Shown: positions 1 to 11,331 of the stretch, one piece after another | How the letters are laid out: each line of letters starts with the position of its first letter | Numbering within the stretch: the stretch's first letter is position 1 | Source of the DNA: Lepisosteus oculatus | Taxonomy: Eukaryota > Chordata > Actinopteri > Semionotiformes > Lepisosteidae | Direction of reading: 5' to 3' | DNA: 64,000 nucleotides | Assembly: GCF_040954835.1 (NCBI RefSeq) | Contig: NC_090723.1 | Coordinates: 5,218,001-5,282,000, forward strand | Program-made: the position numbers and the translations under genes | The notes under the pieces: model-generated | Database searches by the model: none | What the model saw: only the letters and a program-made list of their open reading frames with translations | What the model was told of the DNA's origin: nothing

Positions 1-784
1 GGTATCTCACAAGAGTGGGCCATTGATGTGGGGAATTGCAGTCCATTAAGTGCCAAATCGAGAGAAAAGGAGCTGTACAGCTAGAGCATCTTTACTGGGT
101 TTTCTTTTTTTGTATTGAGCTCAAAACGCCGTCCCACTTGAGAGAAGATATGGTCGTAGGCCCTATCGAACAAATCTTCAGGAGCCTAAGAAATTATCAG
201 TGCTTACGTTCTCAGTAACAATTTGTGCTTCCTGATTTTTTTCCCTCACTCTTAATACCAGACTCTTTGTCCTCATGGGTTATACATGCTGCACGTTTGT
301 CCTACATGCTACTACTGTACTGTGCACTGCAGTCTTATCTGTGCTTTCTCACCTACATGAAGGTGAAGTGTGGAAACAGACTGAAGGAGTTATTGCTTCT
401 GCAAAAACAACCCTTTTTCTCCCATCACAGAAGGCAGTTCTGTAGTTAATTGCTTTTTAATAATACCACTTTCTGAAATTAAAGATGCTCTTTAAATGTA
501 TCCAAGTGGATAAATCAATAAGTAAAATGAATAATCATAACCCCCACTTTATGAGAGGGGTCTGGGATGATTGTCTTGGCAAGATTGGAGCTAGGGCTTG
601 AATAGATAGATGAAATGGAAGAGCCAATAATTCTCAGTACACATCGCCTTGCTATGAAGCTGGAAATGTTGACACTAGCCAGGTATCCCCATTGTATCTA
701 GTTTACCTTCATACCAAAATTTCCATGCCTGTGTTTGCACAGTGGCCAGGGGTTGAGTCTGATGGGGCTGTTTTTCTTTCCCAG
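1..784. other. Presumed KCNH4 intron, left edge
   Basis: This AT-rich stretch precedes the first recognisable KCNH4 exon. I see no sequence resembling the channel core or cyclic-nucleotide-binding homology domain, and the short open frames here look random. The stretch ends in a pyrimidine tract and AG acceptor at 783-784. It is therefore read as intron, with the upstream exons lying outside the window. Confidence 0.6.
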
Positions 785-3700
785 AACCGCCTGGAGAATA
801 TCTCGACCTCTGACCACAAGCTGCCGTTGATCGTGGAGGATGAGGATGAGCCCGAGGAGTATTTCCACCTCTCGCCCGCCACCAAGTCCCGCAGGAAGCT
901 CATGCTGCCCAGCCTGAGCAGCCCGGTGCGCCGCGGCTCGCTGGGGAACCTGCTGGGGGACGAGCTGCGGCAGTTTTCGGCCCTGCGGCGCTGCCGGTCC
1001 CCTGTGAGGGGCAGCCGGGGCAGGAGCCCCTCCCCACAGCACCAGAGAGAGGAGCCCCAGTGCGCCGCCCCCAGCGCTGAGGCCTGTGCCAGCCGCAAGC
1101 CTGCCAAGCTCCTCATCCCCTCGCTCAATTGCTTTGGCCCCCCTGACCTCAGCCCCAGGTGAGAGGGGTCCCCACCAAAACCAGGCCAGGGAATCAAACA
1201 GACCTCCAGAAACTGTTCTCTCCAGAAAACATGCCATAACTTTCATCTAACTGAATACACTCCAACAAACAAGCTCTCAGCTCTCATAAGCTCTCAACAA
1301 TCTTCAGCTGATCTGGTCTGACGCATTTCCAAACATACTGTTTGCTGGGCAGTAGCTCAGAATAAATTGATGAAGCCATTTCTCTGAAAGGTGGTTTGGT
1401 CCTATGGTGATCTGTGGTAAAAGAGACATATAATACTATTTTTCAATTCTTCAATTTGTTAATGCAGTAAGCTGACATAGAGCATGTAGCTCACTGAAGA
1501 GTTAACAGCCCCTACAGAAAGCAAAATTGTGCACCTTTATAGTGTGCAACGTCTTGATAATAGGCTTGCCTAGATTGGCAGCGCTTGAGGGCATACAATA
1601 TCAGTGAATTAAGCACAAATTGCAATTTTCAACAAGTAAGAAAAGAAGTACTTCCATTTCATAGCAGCGATAATGCAACAGCAGACTCAATCAAATTCCT
1701 GATCCCACATCCTTCCTGAAGTCCGTGCCAGGTGAATCAGATAAAGGCTCCTCAATTGTGCACGCTCTCCTTCAATTATGATGTCCCTGATCTTCTTCTT
1801 TTCAGAGTTGTCGACGGAATTGAGGATAATGGGCGGACGTCAGAGGCACACACGTTTCACTTTAACGTTCAGCACGGCGAGGCAAAGGCCAGCGAGGAAA
1901 GTTTTGTCAAAGGTATAGTGGCGGTGGACGTGGGTGTGGGCAGCCTCTGCTTCCACCATACTGTACCTGGGGCCCAGAGAATTTCAGATTGTGGCCATCT
2001 GAATTCGGGACCAACCGCGGTCTGGGTGTGTGGGCGTGGTTCGTCGCCTCAGACAGCCAGTGACTCTCTCTGGTAGCGCTTTATCGCACAACCTTCTGGC
2101 CAAGAAGGAAACAAATTGTGCAGTACTGTGGCAACAAAACTGCTCAATCCATCTGGACCTTAAGATCCCAGACCCTGCCCAGAACCATCGACAGCGGGAA
2201 CCTGCAAGACATTCTTCTAACTGCTGAGATTCTTCTCTCTCAGGGGCAAAACCTCCTTGATTGCTTTCTTGTGGAAAAAAGAATGTAGGAAGAGAAAACA
2301 GGCATTCCTTAACTCTAATCACTGTGCTGAGCTCCTCAGTATTGGGCAAAGCTACTTTTAAAAAGTAATCCATTAAAGATACAAGGTACTTGTGTAAAGG
2401 ATTACTTTTGAAAATGAATAAGATTCTGGGGAAAAGCGCTTTTAAGAGGAAATGTATTTAACCAGTAAGTGCACACAGACTACGTAGATCACTGAAAAGG
2501 GTGGCTTTTTAAAAACACTATGGCAATCAAGTCTACCAGTACAGGTAATCAGGAGAAAATTAACATTGTTGTCAACTATTAGTGATGATCCGAGTCTTGA
2601 AGGCACTGGAAAGTGTTTCATGCCAATGCACTTGTCCTCCTGTCTTTTCCAGGGCCTCACCAATAGTTTCCATGATCATATCGCACAGCATGGCTGAAAC
2701 GTAGGGTAGCCCCTGCTGAATATCATATCGGGCCATTGCAGACCTCAGGCGTGGTGTTAACCGGAGGTGGCTCTGGAGCCTGTCTCGTGCTCCTCACACC
2801 AGACAGCCAGTGACGGAGTCAGTTCATGTAACTGGCAGTGGGGAGGGTGCAATGCATTGGCAAGCGAGAGGAGCAGATTTGTCCCCACTGACAAGCGGAC
2901 CCTGCGAAGAGGTTCCTTCTCAGTGTCGTCCTCTCACCGCCTTGCGTGTCTGCTTCCCACTGTGCAGAAGCCAGCCCCGTGAGCGCCACCCTGCTGCTGG
3001 AGACGGAGGAGGTGAGACAGAGCATCAGCCGGCTCAACCAGGAGGTGAGGATCAGTGAGAGAGAGCTGTGTGTGTGTGTGTGGGAGGGGGGAGGCTGGGC
3101 TTGAGCCAGTCAGGCCTGCAGCGCTACAGCCATGGGGAAAAAGCTAACACCTCCTCTTCCACCTTTCCATCCTGAGTGCTTTTATTCCCATTGAAAATGA
3201 AAGGGTTGCAGGAATGCACAAGGGCAACACAGTGGTGCAGAGGTTAACATTGCTGCCTTGCAGCGCTGGGGCTCAGGTTTACCTGGGATGCTGTCTGCCT
3301 GGAGTTTGTATGTTCTCCCCGTGTTTGCATGATACTTCCTCTAGGTGCTGCAGTTTTCTCCCACAGTCCAAACACATACTGGCAGGTTAATTGGCTTCTG
3401 GGAAAACTGGTCCTGGTGTAAGTATGGGAATGCAGGGTGTCTCCTGCCTTCTGCCTGTTGCTTGAAGGGATAGACTCCAGCTCCCCCATGATGCTGTATT
3501 GGATAAAGTGGTTAGAAAATGGATGGATGGATGCACACAGTATTTTCCTGACCTCTAGTTCTGAACGGTGCAAAGAAACGTTATTGTAAACTTGAAAACC
3601 ACTTGGGTTTGGTTGCTAATGGAACTGTTTTCCAAGAGGATGCTGAGCATGCAGGAGCAGAACTGGAGGGGAGATAAAAAACTAGGGCAGAGAAAATGAA

Positions 3701-5819
3701 ACAGAGACAAAACTTTCTGTTGGGATGGGGAGAATGAAAACCTCAGCAGCCAAGCCAGGTGATCTGCTGAATCAGGGAATGTGAAATAAGTGCTATTTTT
3801 TCCTCTCTCTATCCCCCTCATTCCTTTTGAATTTCTTTTCCAGTGTATTTCCGTTTCCCTCTGGGGAGTTCTGTGTGTCTAAAATAAGAGACCACGTCGG
3901 TAGCTGTGGAGAGATGGGACCGGCTCTGTGTAATTTGTAATCCGTGTGACAGCAGGGCTTTGCACACCTGACTCTGCTGCTGCAATTAAAAATCAGCACA
4001 GAGGAGGTGTGTTTCAGCAGCCTGGGGGAGAGGGGGATGGGGAAGAGTTGGACTGGGAGCTTCTTGGACTCGGTTTCCAACCTTTAAATGAGGGGGGGGG
4101 GATTGCAGATTGATTGTAATTCATCATCAGAGGCAATTTAAGGAAAAGTCAATAGACGGCCCTTTCTCAGATAGATAATTCTTTATATAGAACTCTGCTG
4201 GGCATTTCACTCACATGCTCTTTACAGGTATTGGGGACTCCCCTCCACCACCAATTTGCAAGTCCGCTCACCTCACATCAGCTCTCAGTGGGGAGGAGAA
4301 CAGAGTGATGGAGCCAGTCCATAGATGGGGATTATTAGGAGGCCATGATTGGTAAATGCCAGGGGGGAAATGTGGCCAGGATACCGGGGTAACACCCCTA
4401 CTCTTTTCAAGAAACACCCTGGGATTTTTAATGACCATGGGGAGTCAGGACCTTGGTTTTACGTCTCATCCAAAGAATGTCCCCACCACCATACTGGGGC
4501 ATTAGGACCCACACAGACTGCAAGGTGAAGCTCACTACTGGTCTCCTTAACACCTCTTCCGGCAGCAACCTTCAGGTCTCCCCTCCAGGTACTAGCCAGG
4601 CTCACACCTGCTTAGTTTCATAATTCCTGATGCTTTACCTTTTTTTGACCATGCCTTGCAGATGAGCCACCTCAACCAGGAGGTTTCCCAGCTCACCAAG
4701 GAGCTCCACCACATGATGCACTTCCTGCAGGCCCACATGGCTGTGCAGCACTACACCTCAGCCCTCTCCTCGTACCCTTACGGCGTGCAAATGGTCTCCA
4801 ATCCTCCTTCCAGCAGCAGCATCGGAGTCAGCGAGTGGCAGCCCCGAGTCTCGTACAACCTGGCCGCGGGGATGCACATGCATCACGAGCCTGTGAACAT
4901 GGAGCCCTTGAGCCACGGCAAACCTTGGAGTTACAGTGGAGCCCCTGGTGGCCGCGGTTCCACCATGGGCGGGCAGCAGGTGGAGATGGAGAACTACCTC
5001 CCCTTGGTTGATCACTTCCATCCTCCTTCCAGTCCCCGGGCCACCTGTTTTCATGGGGGTTGCTGTGCAGATGCAGGCAGAACTATGAACCCAGGGGCAG
5101 AGGGCAAGCAGAACTTGTGCCAAGCCTCCGGAAGCACCACGGCTCCCCAGCAACCCCAGAACTGCCCTTCGTTGCTGAACCCTAGTGGCGTCTTTGCAGG
5201 ATTTGCTACAGCTCCCCAAGCTGGCTACAGTGGTGCCTCACCTCATAGCGGACAACAGCTGCGGTCCTCAGTGAATCTCAGCCAGTCACACCCGACCCTG
5301 TGCCAGCCAGCGCCCCCCAACCCTGAATACAATTACTCCAAGTCCAACACCCCGACTCCAGTCCATTCGGCACTGATTACCCCCAGTTACACTCATCATT
5401 ATACCTCGGGGTCCCCCAGCCACGTGCATTCCAGCTCGGGCCCCAAGCACGAACAATTTGCGTGTCTCTCCCTTAGTCCCAGGCAGAACGACCCGGTTGG
5501 CTCCAGCCCCTTGCACGTCCTTGAAGTCGGCTCTTTGGAAATACGGGGTCCCATCCCATCTGCCTCAGCACCTTCCCAAAATTCCAGGAAACCGTCTTTG
5601 GGCTCTCAGGATTCGAATGTATCCGGGACCGAGACCTCAGACTCTGGCCATCCCCTCTGTGACACAGGGAGTGCAGATCACATTGGTTTAGAATGTCTGT
5701 CCACTAAGTCAGGGGCCACTGAAGGAATAGACATGGAAGCCTCAGAATCCAGGAGATCCAGCATAGGAACACAGACTCAGGACAATGAAGTCTTCTGGAG
5801 CTTAGAGATGGCCGACTAA
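785..5819 (+). CDS. KCNH4: KCNH4 (ELK-type voltage-gated K+ channel), C-terminal exons only
   Basis: Potassium voltage-gated channel of the EAG/ELK (Kv12) family, an integral plasma-membrane protein of excitable cells. Only the cytoplasmic C-terminal 571 residues are in the window, so the PAS, voltage-sensor, pore and CNBHD regions are missing. Exons are 785-1158, 1806-1912, 2968-3044 and 4662-5819 (stop TAA 5817-5819). All junctions are GT-AG and their phases (0/2, 2/1, 1/0, 0) join cleanly. Visible features are an acidic block (VEDEDEPEEYFHLSP), a basic serine-rich stretch with SPVRRGSLGNLLGDELRQFS, and a predicted coiled coil made by the third exon and the start of the fourth (SISRLNQE then MSHLNQEVSQLTKEL). 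A long Ser/Pro/His-rich disordered tail follows, ending in WSLEMAD. The C-terminus alone could be KCNH3 or KCNH8. The choice of KCNH4 rests mainly on the RAB5C-KAT2A-DHX58 neighbours. Confidence 0.85.
3222..3533 (+). repeat. Interspersed repeat with GGATGGATGG tail (family C)
   Basis: A roughly 310-bp element in KCNH4 intron 3. It begins with a stretch resembling GGTGGTGCAGAGGTTAACA, has a middle containing TTTGTATGTTCTCCCCGTG and a CCACAGTCCAAACACAT segment, and ends with a GGATGGATGGATG tail. Related copies lie at 27474-27825 (minus) and 47795-48062 (plus). This layout is common in fish genomes; I do not assign a database name. Confidence 0.75.
4175..4625 (-). repeat. 5S-rRNA-derived SINE (family B), minus copy
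   Basis: Read on the minus strand, the element begins with AAACTAAGCAGGTGTGAGCC followed by TGGCTAGTACCTG, close to the internal promoter region of vertebrate 5S rRNA. It then has a unique body shared with other copies, including the segment AAAAATCCCAGGGTGTTTCT. It ends with a degraded tail equivalent to GCGCTATATAAGTG. It sits in KCNH4 intron 3 just before the last exon. Confidence 0.8.
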
Positions 5820-8800
5820 GCCTCGTGTTCTTTGAAAGGATGGCTGGAATGTAGAGGACCTGACCAGCAAGCGAAAGGGAGTGCAAACATGCTTCCCCAT
5901 CCTGGCTGATCACTGAAATTTGCTTTCTCCCGATGGATTTGTGTTGTTCACATTCCTTGTTACGCTCATCTGTATTGATTCAATTATAACCTCAATTCCT
6001 TGATTAATGGAATTGCAGTTGTCTATGCAAGGGCATGAAATCCACACTGAGTCTTTTTCTTCTACAGCAGACATACACAACCAGCTCTAAAGACTAAAGA
6101 AATAGGAAACATCTAAGAAGGTATTCCTGATCATCTAAACAGTTCTCTTCCAAGGTTTTCTATGTATGCAAATAGTAATGCTACAGGTCTTTGCAAGTGT
6201 ATAAATGTACAGTACATACTGTAGCTGCATTGATTACATTTGCTATGACCCTGACAGACAAGCAGTTACAGCAGTAAGTACAGGAAGGTCAGATCAGTCT
6301 TTGTGGTTAACGAACCTGGTGTCAAGAGGTGTTAAAACAAGGAATAGAGGAGAAGGTTTCCAAAACCTTTTAGAATTCTATAGCTTTCTGGATTTAGGAA
6401 AAGGCTAGAGCAGGCTTAGGTTTAATACTGGCATACCTTCACTTGTGGTAAAGAACTTCGATTATTTTTCCTAAGGAAAAGGCAGCACACTAAAATGATT
6501 TTACATTTGAACACAGCCCTGCGAAGAAAGCACATATCTTGAAGGCATTATAATAGTTTAAAGAGTTTTACCAACACGCATGATAAGTGAATATTTGGAA
6601 CTGCACTGGAAACTCCAGTTTTATCTGTATTGTAAAGAACTGATATGCCTTTTCAATCTTTTTAAACCAATATATATCAAACATGTTTTCTATGAAGCGC
6701 GAACAATGCACTGAATGTTCGGGATATAACCAGTTTTTTTTATTGAATAGATGTTTCTTGGCATGTGTTTGTACCATCTTTGCAGGCAAACTGGGGACAA
6801 GGTTTTGTTGCCAGTTAACCATATGGGATATGGTAGCCTCAAATGTCAAATATACAGCTGGTTGCAAAATAAGTCTTTGAAGATTGCTTCTGTATGTCAA
6901 TTTAATAACTTTTAGGTAATTTGGTGCACGCCGTTTAATCTGCAAGCATTCCTTTTTTGTGATTTGAACCATTTCAAATCCGCTTTTTGCAGTGTTTGTG
7001 TTATCCTTTGTCATTCCATATTGAGGCACCAGGCTGTTCCCCAGTTTTGCTGCTGTTTATTTCTAATATACAGCTTTTGCTATATTCTGTCCGTTTCGGC
7101 TGGGATTTGTTTGAATGCGTTTTGCTGCTACAAGATAAATGTTTTAAATCATTCTTTTGGTTATCGCAACCCTGCAAAAAAAAAAATCCCTGAACCACAA
7201 ATACTTGCAAGCTATTCCCAAAGTAAAAAGCCATTGTTCTATTTTAGATTATATTGCTAGGGAATTAATGGATTAGATACTTTTGACTAATGCTTGTGAA
7301 TGACTTAAGATTTAGGATAAGAATCTCTGCAGACTATTTTATACTGCAAGCAGAAGGTCATGTGAGGTTTATGCATGGTAGCATGCAAACATATTTCTGT
7401 TACTGAACTAGGATAAGTCTTTGACCTGTGACCTCCTTCAAGTAATTATTAGCTTGTAAGTTACTCCTTAAGCTGAACCAATGTATCTGTCTGAAACAGT
7501 CAGAAGGTGTATTTGGGTTTAAATAGCCCATATACATTGTGTAACAATTCAATATATACAGAATTGAAGGGTGCTGATGATGTTTCATGACAGTGTCTAG
7601 GCTTTATTAGAAGAGTCTCTCTCACTTTAAGAGATGTATAATCTACTCCTTAATAACATCTGCAGGGCTCAGCTGTCAGCCCGTTCATTTGAACAAGCTC
7701 ACAAGGTGTCTCGGAATACCTCTCTTTTTTAATCTCCTGTAGAAAAGTATTAAAATTTTGATTGTTTAGGAGCAAGAATGACCCAAAGCTTTGTTCTCCC
7801 CTGGGCAAGTCTAGTCAGTGCACAGCATGTATTATTACATACAGTGTGTTCTAGAACTGATGTTTTAAAATCCTGTGTTTATAGGGACATGATGTTAAAA
7901 TGACACTCATATCTGCTGTCTTGAAAATTTACAGTACTTAAAAAACATTTACATTCTTAATAGAGGGCAATAGAGTAACCCTGTCAAACTATATATAGCT
8001 TTAATGTAGTAGAAGCCACCATTAGTGCCATTACATAACTAAAATACAAAGCCCATATAATACTTGTATACTGTACAGTAGCTTCATTTTGTATTTGAAA
8101 CTGCAATTGATGAAAAAAGATACAATTTTTCTAAAACGTTTTTTGCAAAATCCCAATTGAACATTTTCCTTGGGTTGTCAGAATCAATATTTTCCCATAT
8201 CCAGGACTCCCCAGCACAGACACTCCAACAGGCAGAAACAGGGGTCATTTCAGCGTTTAAAAGACCATGGATTTGAGATTCATTGAATTGTAATTCACTG
8301 GGCAGGGAAACTGATCAATAGGATAGAAAATACTGGAATGTATGTATGTTCAGAATGCTGTTAGAGGAGGTAATTTATGTGTAATTGTAATCATCTATTA
8401 AGGAATGGTGCATACTATTCCCTTTCAACCTGTCTGTTTTTTACATGCACTTTGTAATGGCTGCATTCTGAAAGTCAGTGGACGCTGGCTATCATCCAGG
8501 CATTTGGAGCCTACCCAGAAGTTTGGCCTGATAAGGCTCCTGTTCCTTCAGGGACTCCAGATTGCATTACATAAGAACTAAAGATGGTTACAAACCTGAA
8601 GAAGTCATTTGGCTCATCTCAAGTTCATCTGAATTCAGAGATGCCTAAGGCCACATGAGTTAAAGGAGCTAGTCACTTTCCCATCCACCACCTCTTCCAC
8701 AGTGGTCATCGTCTCGTGAGTGGTGCTACAGTAGGACAAGTGGTCATCCTGGGACATGCTGACCTACAATGATACACTGTCCACTGTGCAGTGAATTAAT

Positions 8801-9960
8801 GAAAACAGCCTGGACGTTATTGAAAAGCACTTTAAAATGGCTCAGTCAGTCTGTTTCTATCTGAATATAGGCAGAGCTTTCACCCCTATAGACATGTTTT
8901 ATTTCCCAAAGAACACTGCTAAAGAACCTAGATGACTTCACGATGAAGAAGCCCAGCACAGTACATAGGACCATAAGGAAGGTTACAAATGGTCCGTTTA
9001 TTAATTAACGGTTAATTGAAATTCAGAGAGCATACCCTTTGTAATTTGTGTAATATTACACAAAGTGTATGCAAGGCAGCTCTGCAGTCCATGAACCATG
9101 TTGAACAAACACAGGGTTCGTGCAATGCAAGGTGCTTTTCAAAACTGACACAAAGTTGGTTCAGGCAAAGGTACTAAGAGATTTGGATGGACATAGAAAT
9201 ATAATGCCCACAGCTCCTCCCCTCTTCCAAAACAGTGTAAGTCAGGAACTGAGACAGCAGCCCCGTCTTCTTTGTTTTGAAGAAATTGGGTTTATTGCTT
9301 ACCTGTACTTATTTCTGTAGCCACTGAATTCTACAAGTTCCTAAAGTACACCCCAAAGTACATTCATCAAACATAAAATCAAACCTATAGCCTTGATGAA
9401 ACAGGTTAAGGCTTTGTCCTAAATGTATTCTTTTGGTGGCACATTTCTACGAGCACTTTTATAGCAAGATTGTTTCTATACGTGGTTATTTTGTATTTCC
9501 TGCTGAACGCAACTGTGATACCTACTGTGACTGCTTTCTAGTTGCTTGCTTGTATATCTGATCCATTTGTCAGCACCATAGAGATTCCCATTGGGTGAAA
9601 GATGGAGGCTCCATTCAGAATGGTCACGAATCTGACTGCACATGAATACAAGCAGTGCCATCTCTGGTTGGGTTGGGAAACAACAACCCTTTAAATTTTC
9701 AGACTATTATAGCTTTTCTTCCTGGTTCAAATCAAAGCAGATATTACAGCTGGGATAGATGCTTCTCCAGAATGTCTAGGGGTAATTTATCATCTCTTTT
9801 CAGCAGGGTAGCTATTTCCAGACAGCACTGAATAGCAGCGCTTCGACAATGAAAATTGGTTTAAGATTAATTAGCATGAAAATACAATGGCCACTGTTTC
9901 CTTATTGTCATTTGATGAATTTGTAAGCAAACTGTCTGAATAAAAAAAACACACTCTGCT
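5820..9960 (+). other. KCNH4 3' UTR and AT-rich downstream DNA
   Basis: After the KCNH4 stop codon there is about 4 kb of AT-rich sequence without a credible open frame. A good AATAAA hexamer is at 9939-9944, but whether the transcript extends that far cannot be seen. A weak LINE-like stretch (around 8568-8700) resembles the reverse complement of the LINE 3' fragments found elsewhere in the window. No other gene is recognised. Confidence 0.4.
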
Positions 9961-11135
9961 TTGTTACTTACATTTGTCTCGCGTATTTTTCTGCCACAAT
10001 CGAGGAAAAACAGGCTGTGCCAGGAAAAACAGGAATTGTTATCCCTTCCAATTTCCAGTCAATTCATTTGTTTCAAAGTAAACTTCAAAGATGAAAACCT
10101 CTAATTACAATTCATCGTTTTCAGGTACTTGTAACTTTGATGTTGCGTGTTACACGTTAAGTGCACGTTAAAATGCATGGGGAACTCCTGACTCTATACT
10201 TTAAAGGGGTAACTGAAGACACCTATGTATTAAAGCATCACATTAATCTTTCAGGCTGCTGATTCAGGAATCCCTGTGGGAGGTATGAATGTTCTGTAAT
10301 GCTTTTCGTCCTTTAAAAACAAAGACCTTGGTTTAAAATTAGCAATGCGTAGCCTGGTGCACCATAGTTTTGTGCCTGCAGCCCGGAGTTTGGTACCACA
10401 TGGTGGAGACTATGGCATTACGCAAGTGGATCTAGTCAGCTGAGCTCTGTTTTTTGTGAAGTACAGAGAGCCCTGTCGGTTTTTCCAGCCGTCTGTGGAA
10501 CCTGGGAAGACGCAGGATGTTGCGTGGATGTGGGCAGTGCCGTCCCAGCACCACCTGAGCACCACCTTGCTTGCTGCCTGTCGCTGTCCCCCCCCCCACC
10601 ATGTGACCCGATCCTCTCGCCTCCAGGCCGACGGCTGCAGCTCCTTCTGTGCCGCTGCTCGCCTGTCATGTCCCCCTGCACCGCTGCTCTGTTGCGCCTC
10701 GTGGGCCTGACCTGTGAGGAGTGTCGGAAAGCCTTTGCCCAGGTCTGATGGTCTGTGCTCTGTCATACCCAGACGGACAGCAGCTAGTGAGCAGGTTACT
10801 CCCAGGGCTCCGATTCCCCCATCTCTTCCCCCTGCTCAGCCGGCACCCAGTCCTCTTATTAATTAAGTCCACATTCGCTATTTAATTCCTGAAACGCCAC
10901 AAGGAAGGTGCTTTGTCATCCGAGCTCCTGCTAGACTCAGTCCCGACAAGTTATTAGCGAACCGGATTGACTAGAAACCTCTGTCCTGTGACTTGGAACC
11001 TGAGATCTGAGGACTGAGAACCTGTCTGAGCCCTGTCCTGCCTACACCTTTCCCCTGGCTTTCTTCCCTGCCTGTCCCAGCCCCCCTCTCGTATTTTAAC
11101 TGTCAGCCATTTTGTTTCTCTCTTCCTCGGCAAAA

Positions 11136-11331
11136 CCCACACTCACACCTGTGCCCTAAGCCCCCTGCCTGCAGTCCAGGCCTAGTCTCACACCTGTGCC
11201 CCATGCCCCCTGCCCCCTGCCTGCAGTCCAGCCCCACACTCACACCTCTGCCCCATGGCCCCTGCCTGCAGTCCAGCCCCACACTCACACCTCTGCCTGC
11301 AGTCCAGCCCCACACTCACACCTCTGCCCAG
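11136..11331. repeat. GC-rich minisatellite
   Basis: Four to five imperfect tandem units of about 45 bp, each built from CACACTCACACCTSTGCC, a variable CCCCATGGCCCC-like spacer and CTGCCTGCAGTCCAG. The last units lack the spacer, so unit lengths vary. The long open frames here are by-products of the repeat. Confidence 0.85.

Noticed and set aside
698-1246. Minus-strand open frames of 182 and 162 codons
   Set aside because: They are antisense shadows of the GC-rich KCNH4 exon 785-1158, whose plus-strand frame has splice sites and family resemblance.
4758-5219. Minus-strand open frame of 153 codons
   Set aside because: It is antisense to the last KCNH4 exon and has no family resemblance.
6568-7029. 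Minus-strand open frame of 153 codons in KCNH4 downstream DNA
   Set aside because: It lies in AT-rich probable 3' UTR, has no recognisable domain, and its composition looks like chance translation.
10400-10830. GC-rich patch considered as a possible HCRT (orexin) or other gene
   Set aside because: No orexin-type peptide, signal peptide or conserved exon was found, and in human HCRT lies on the other side of KCNH4.
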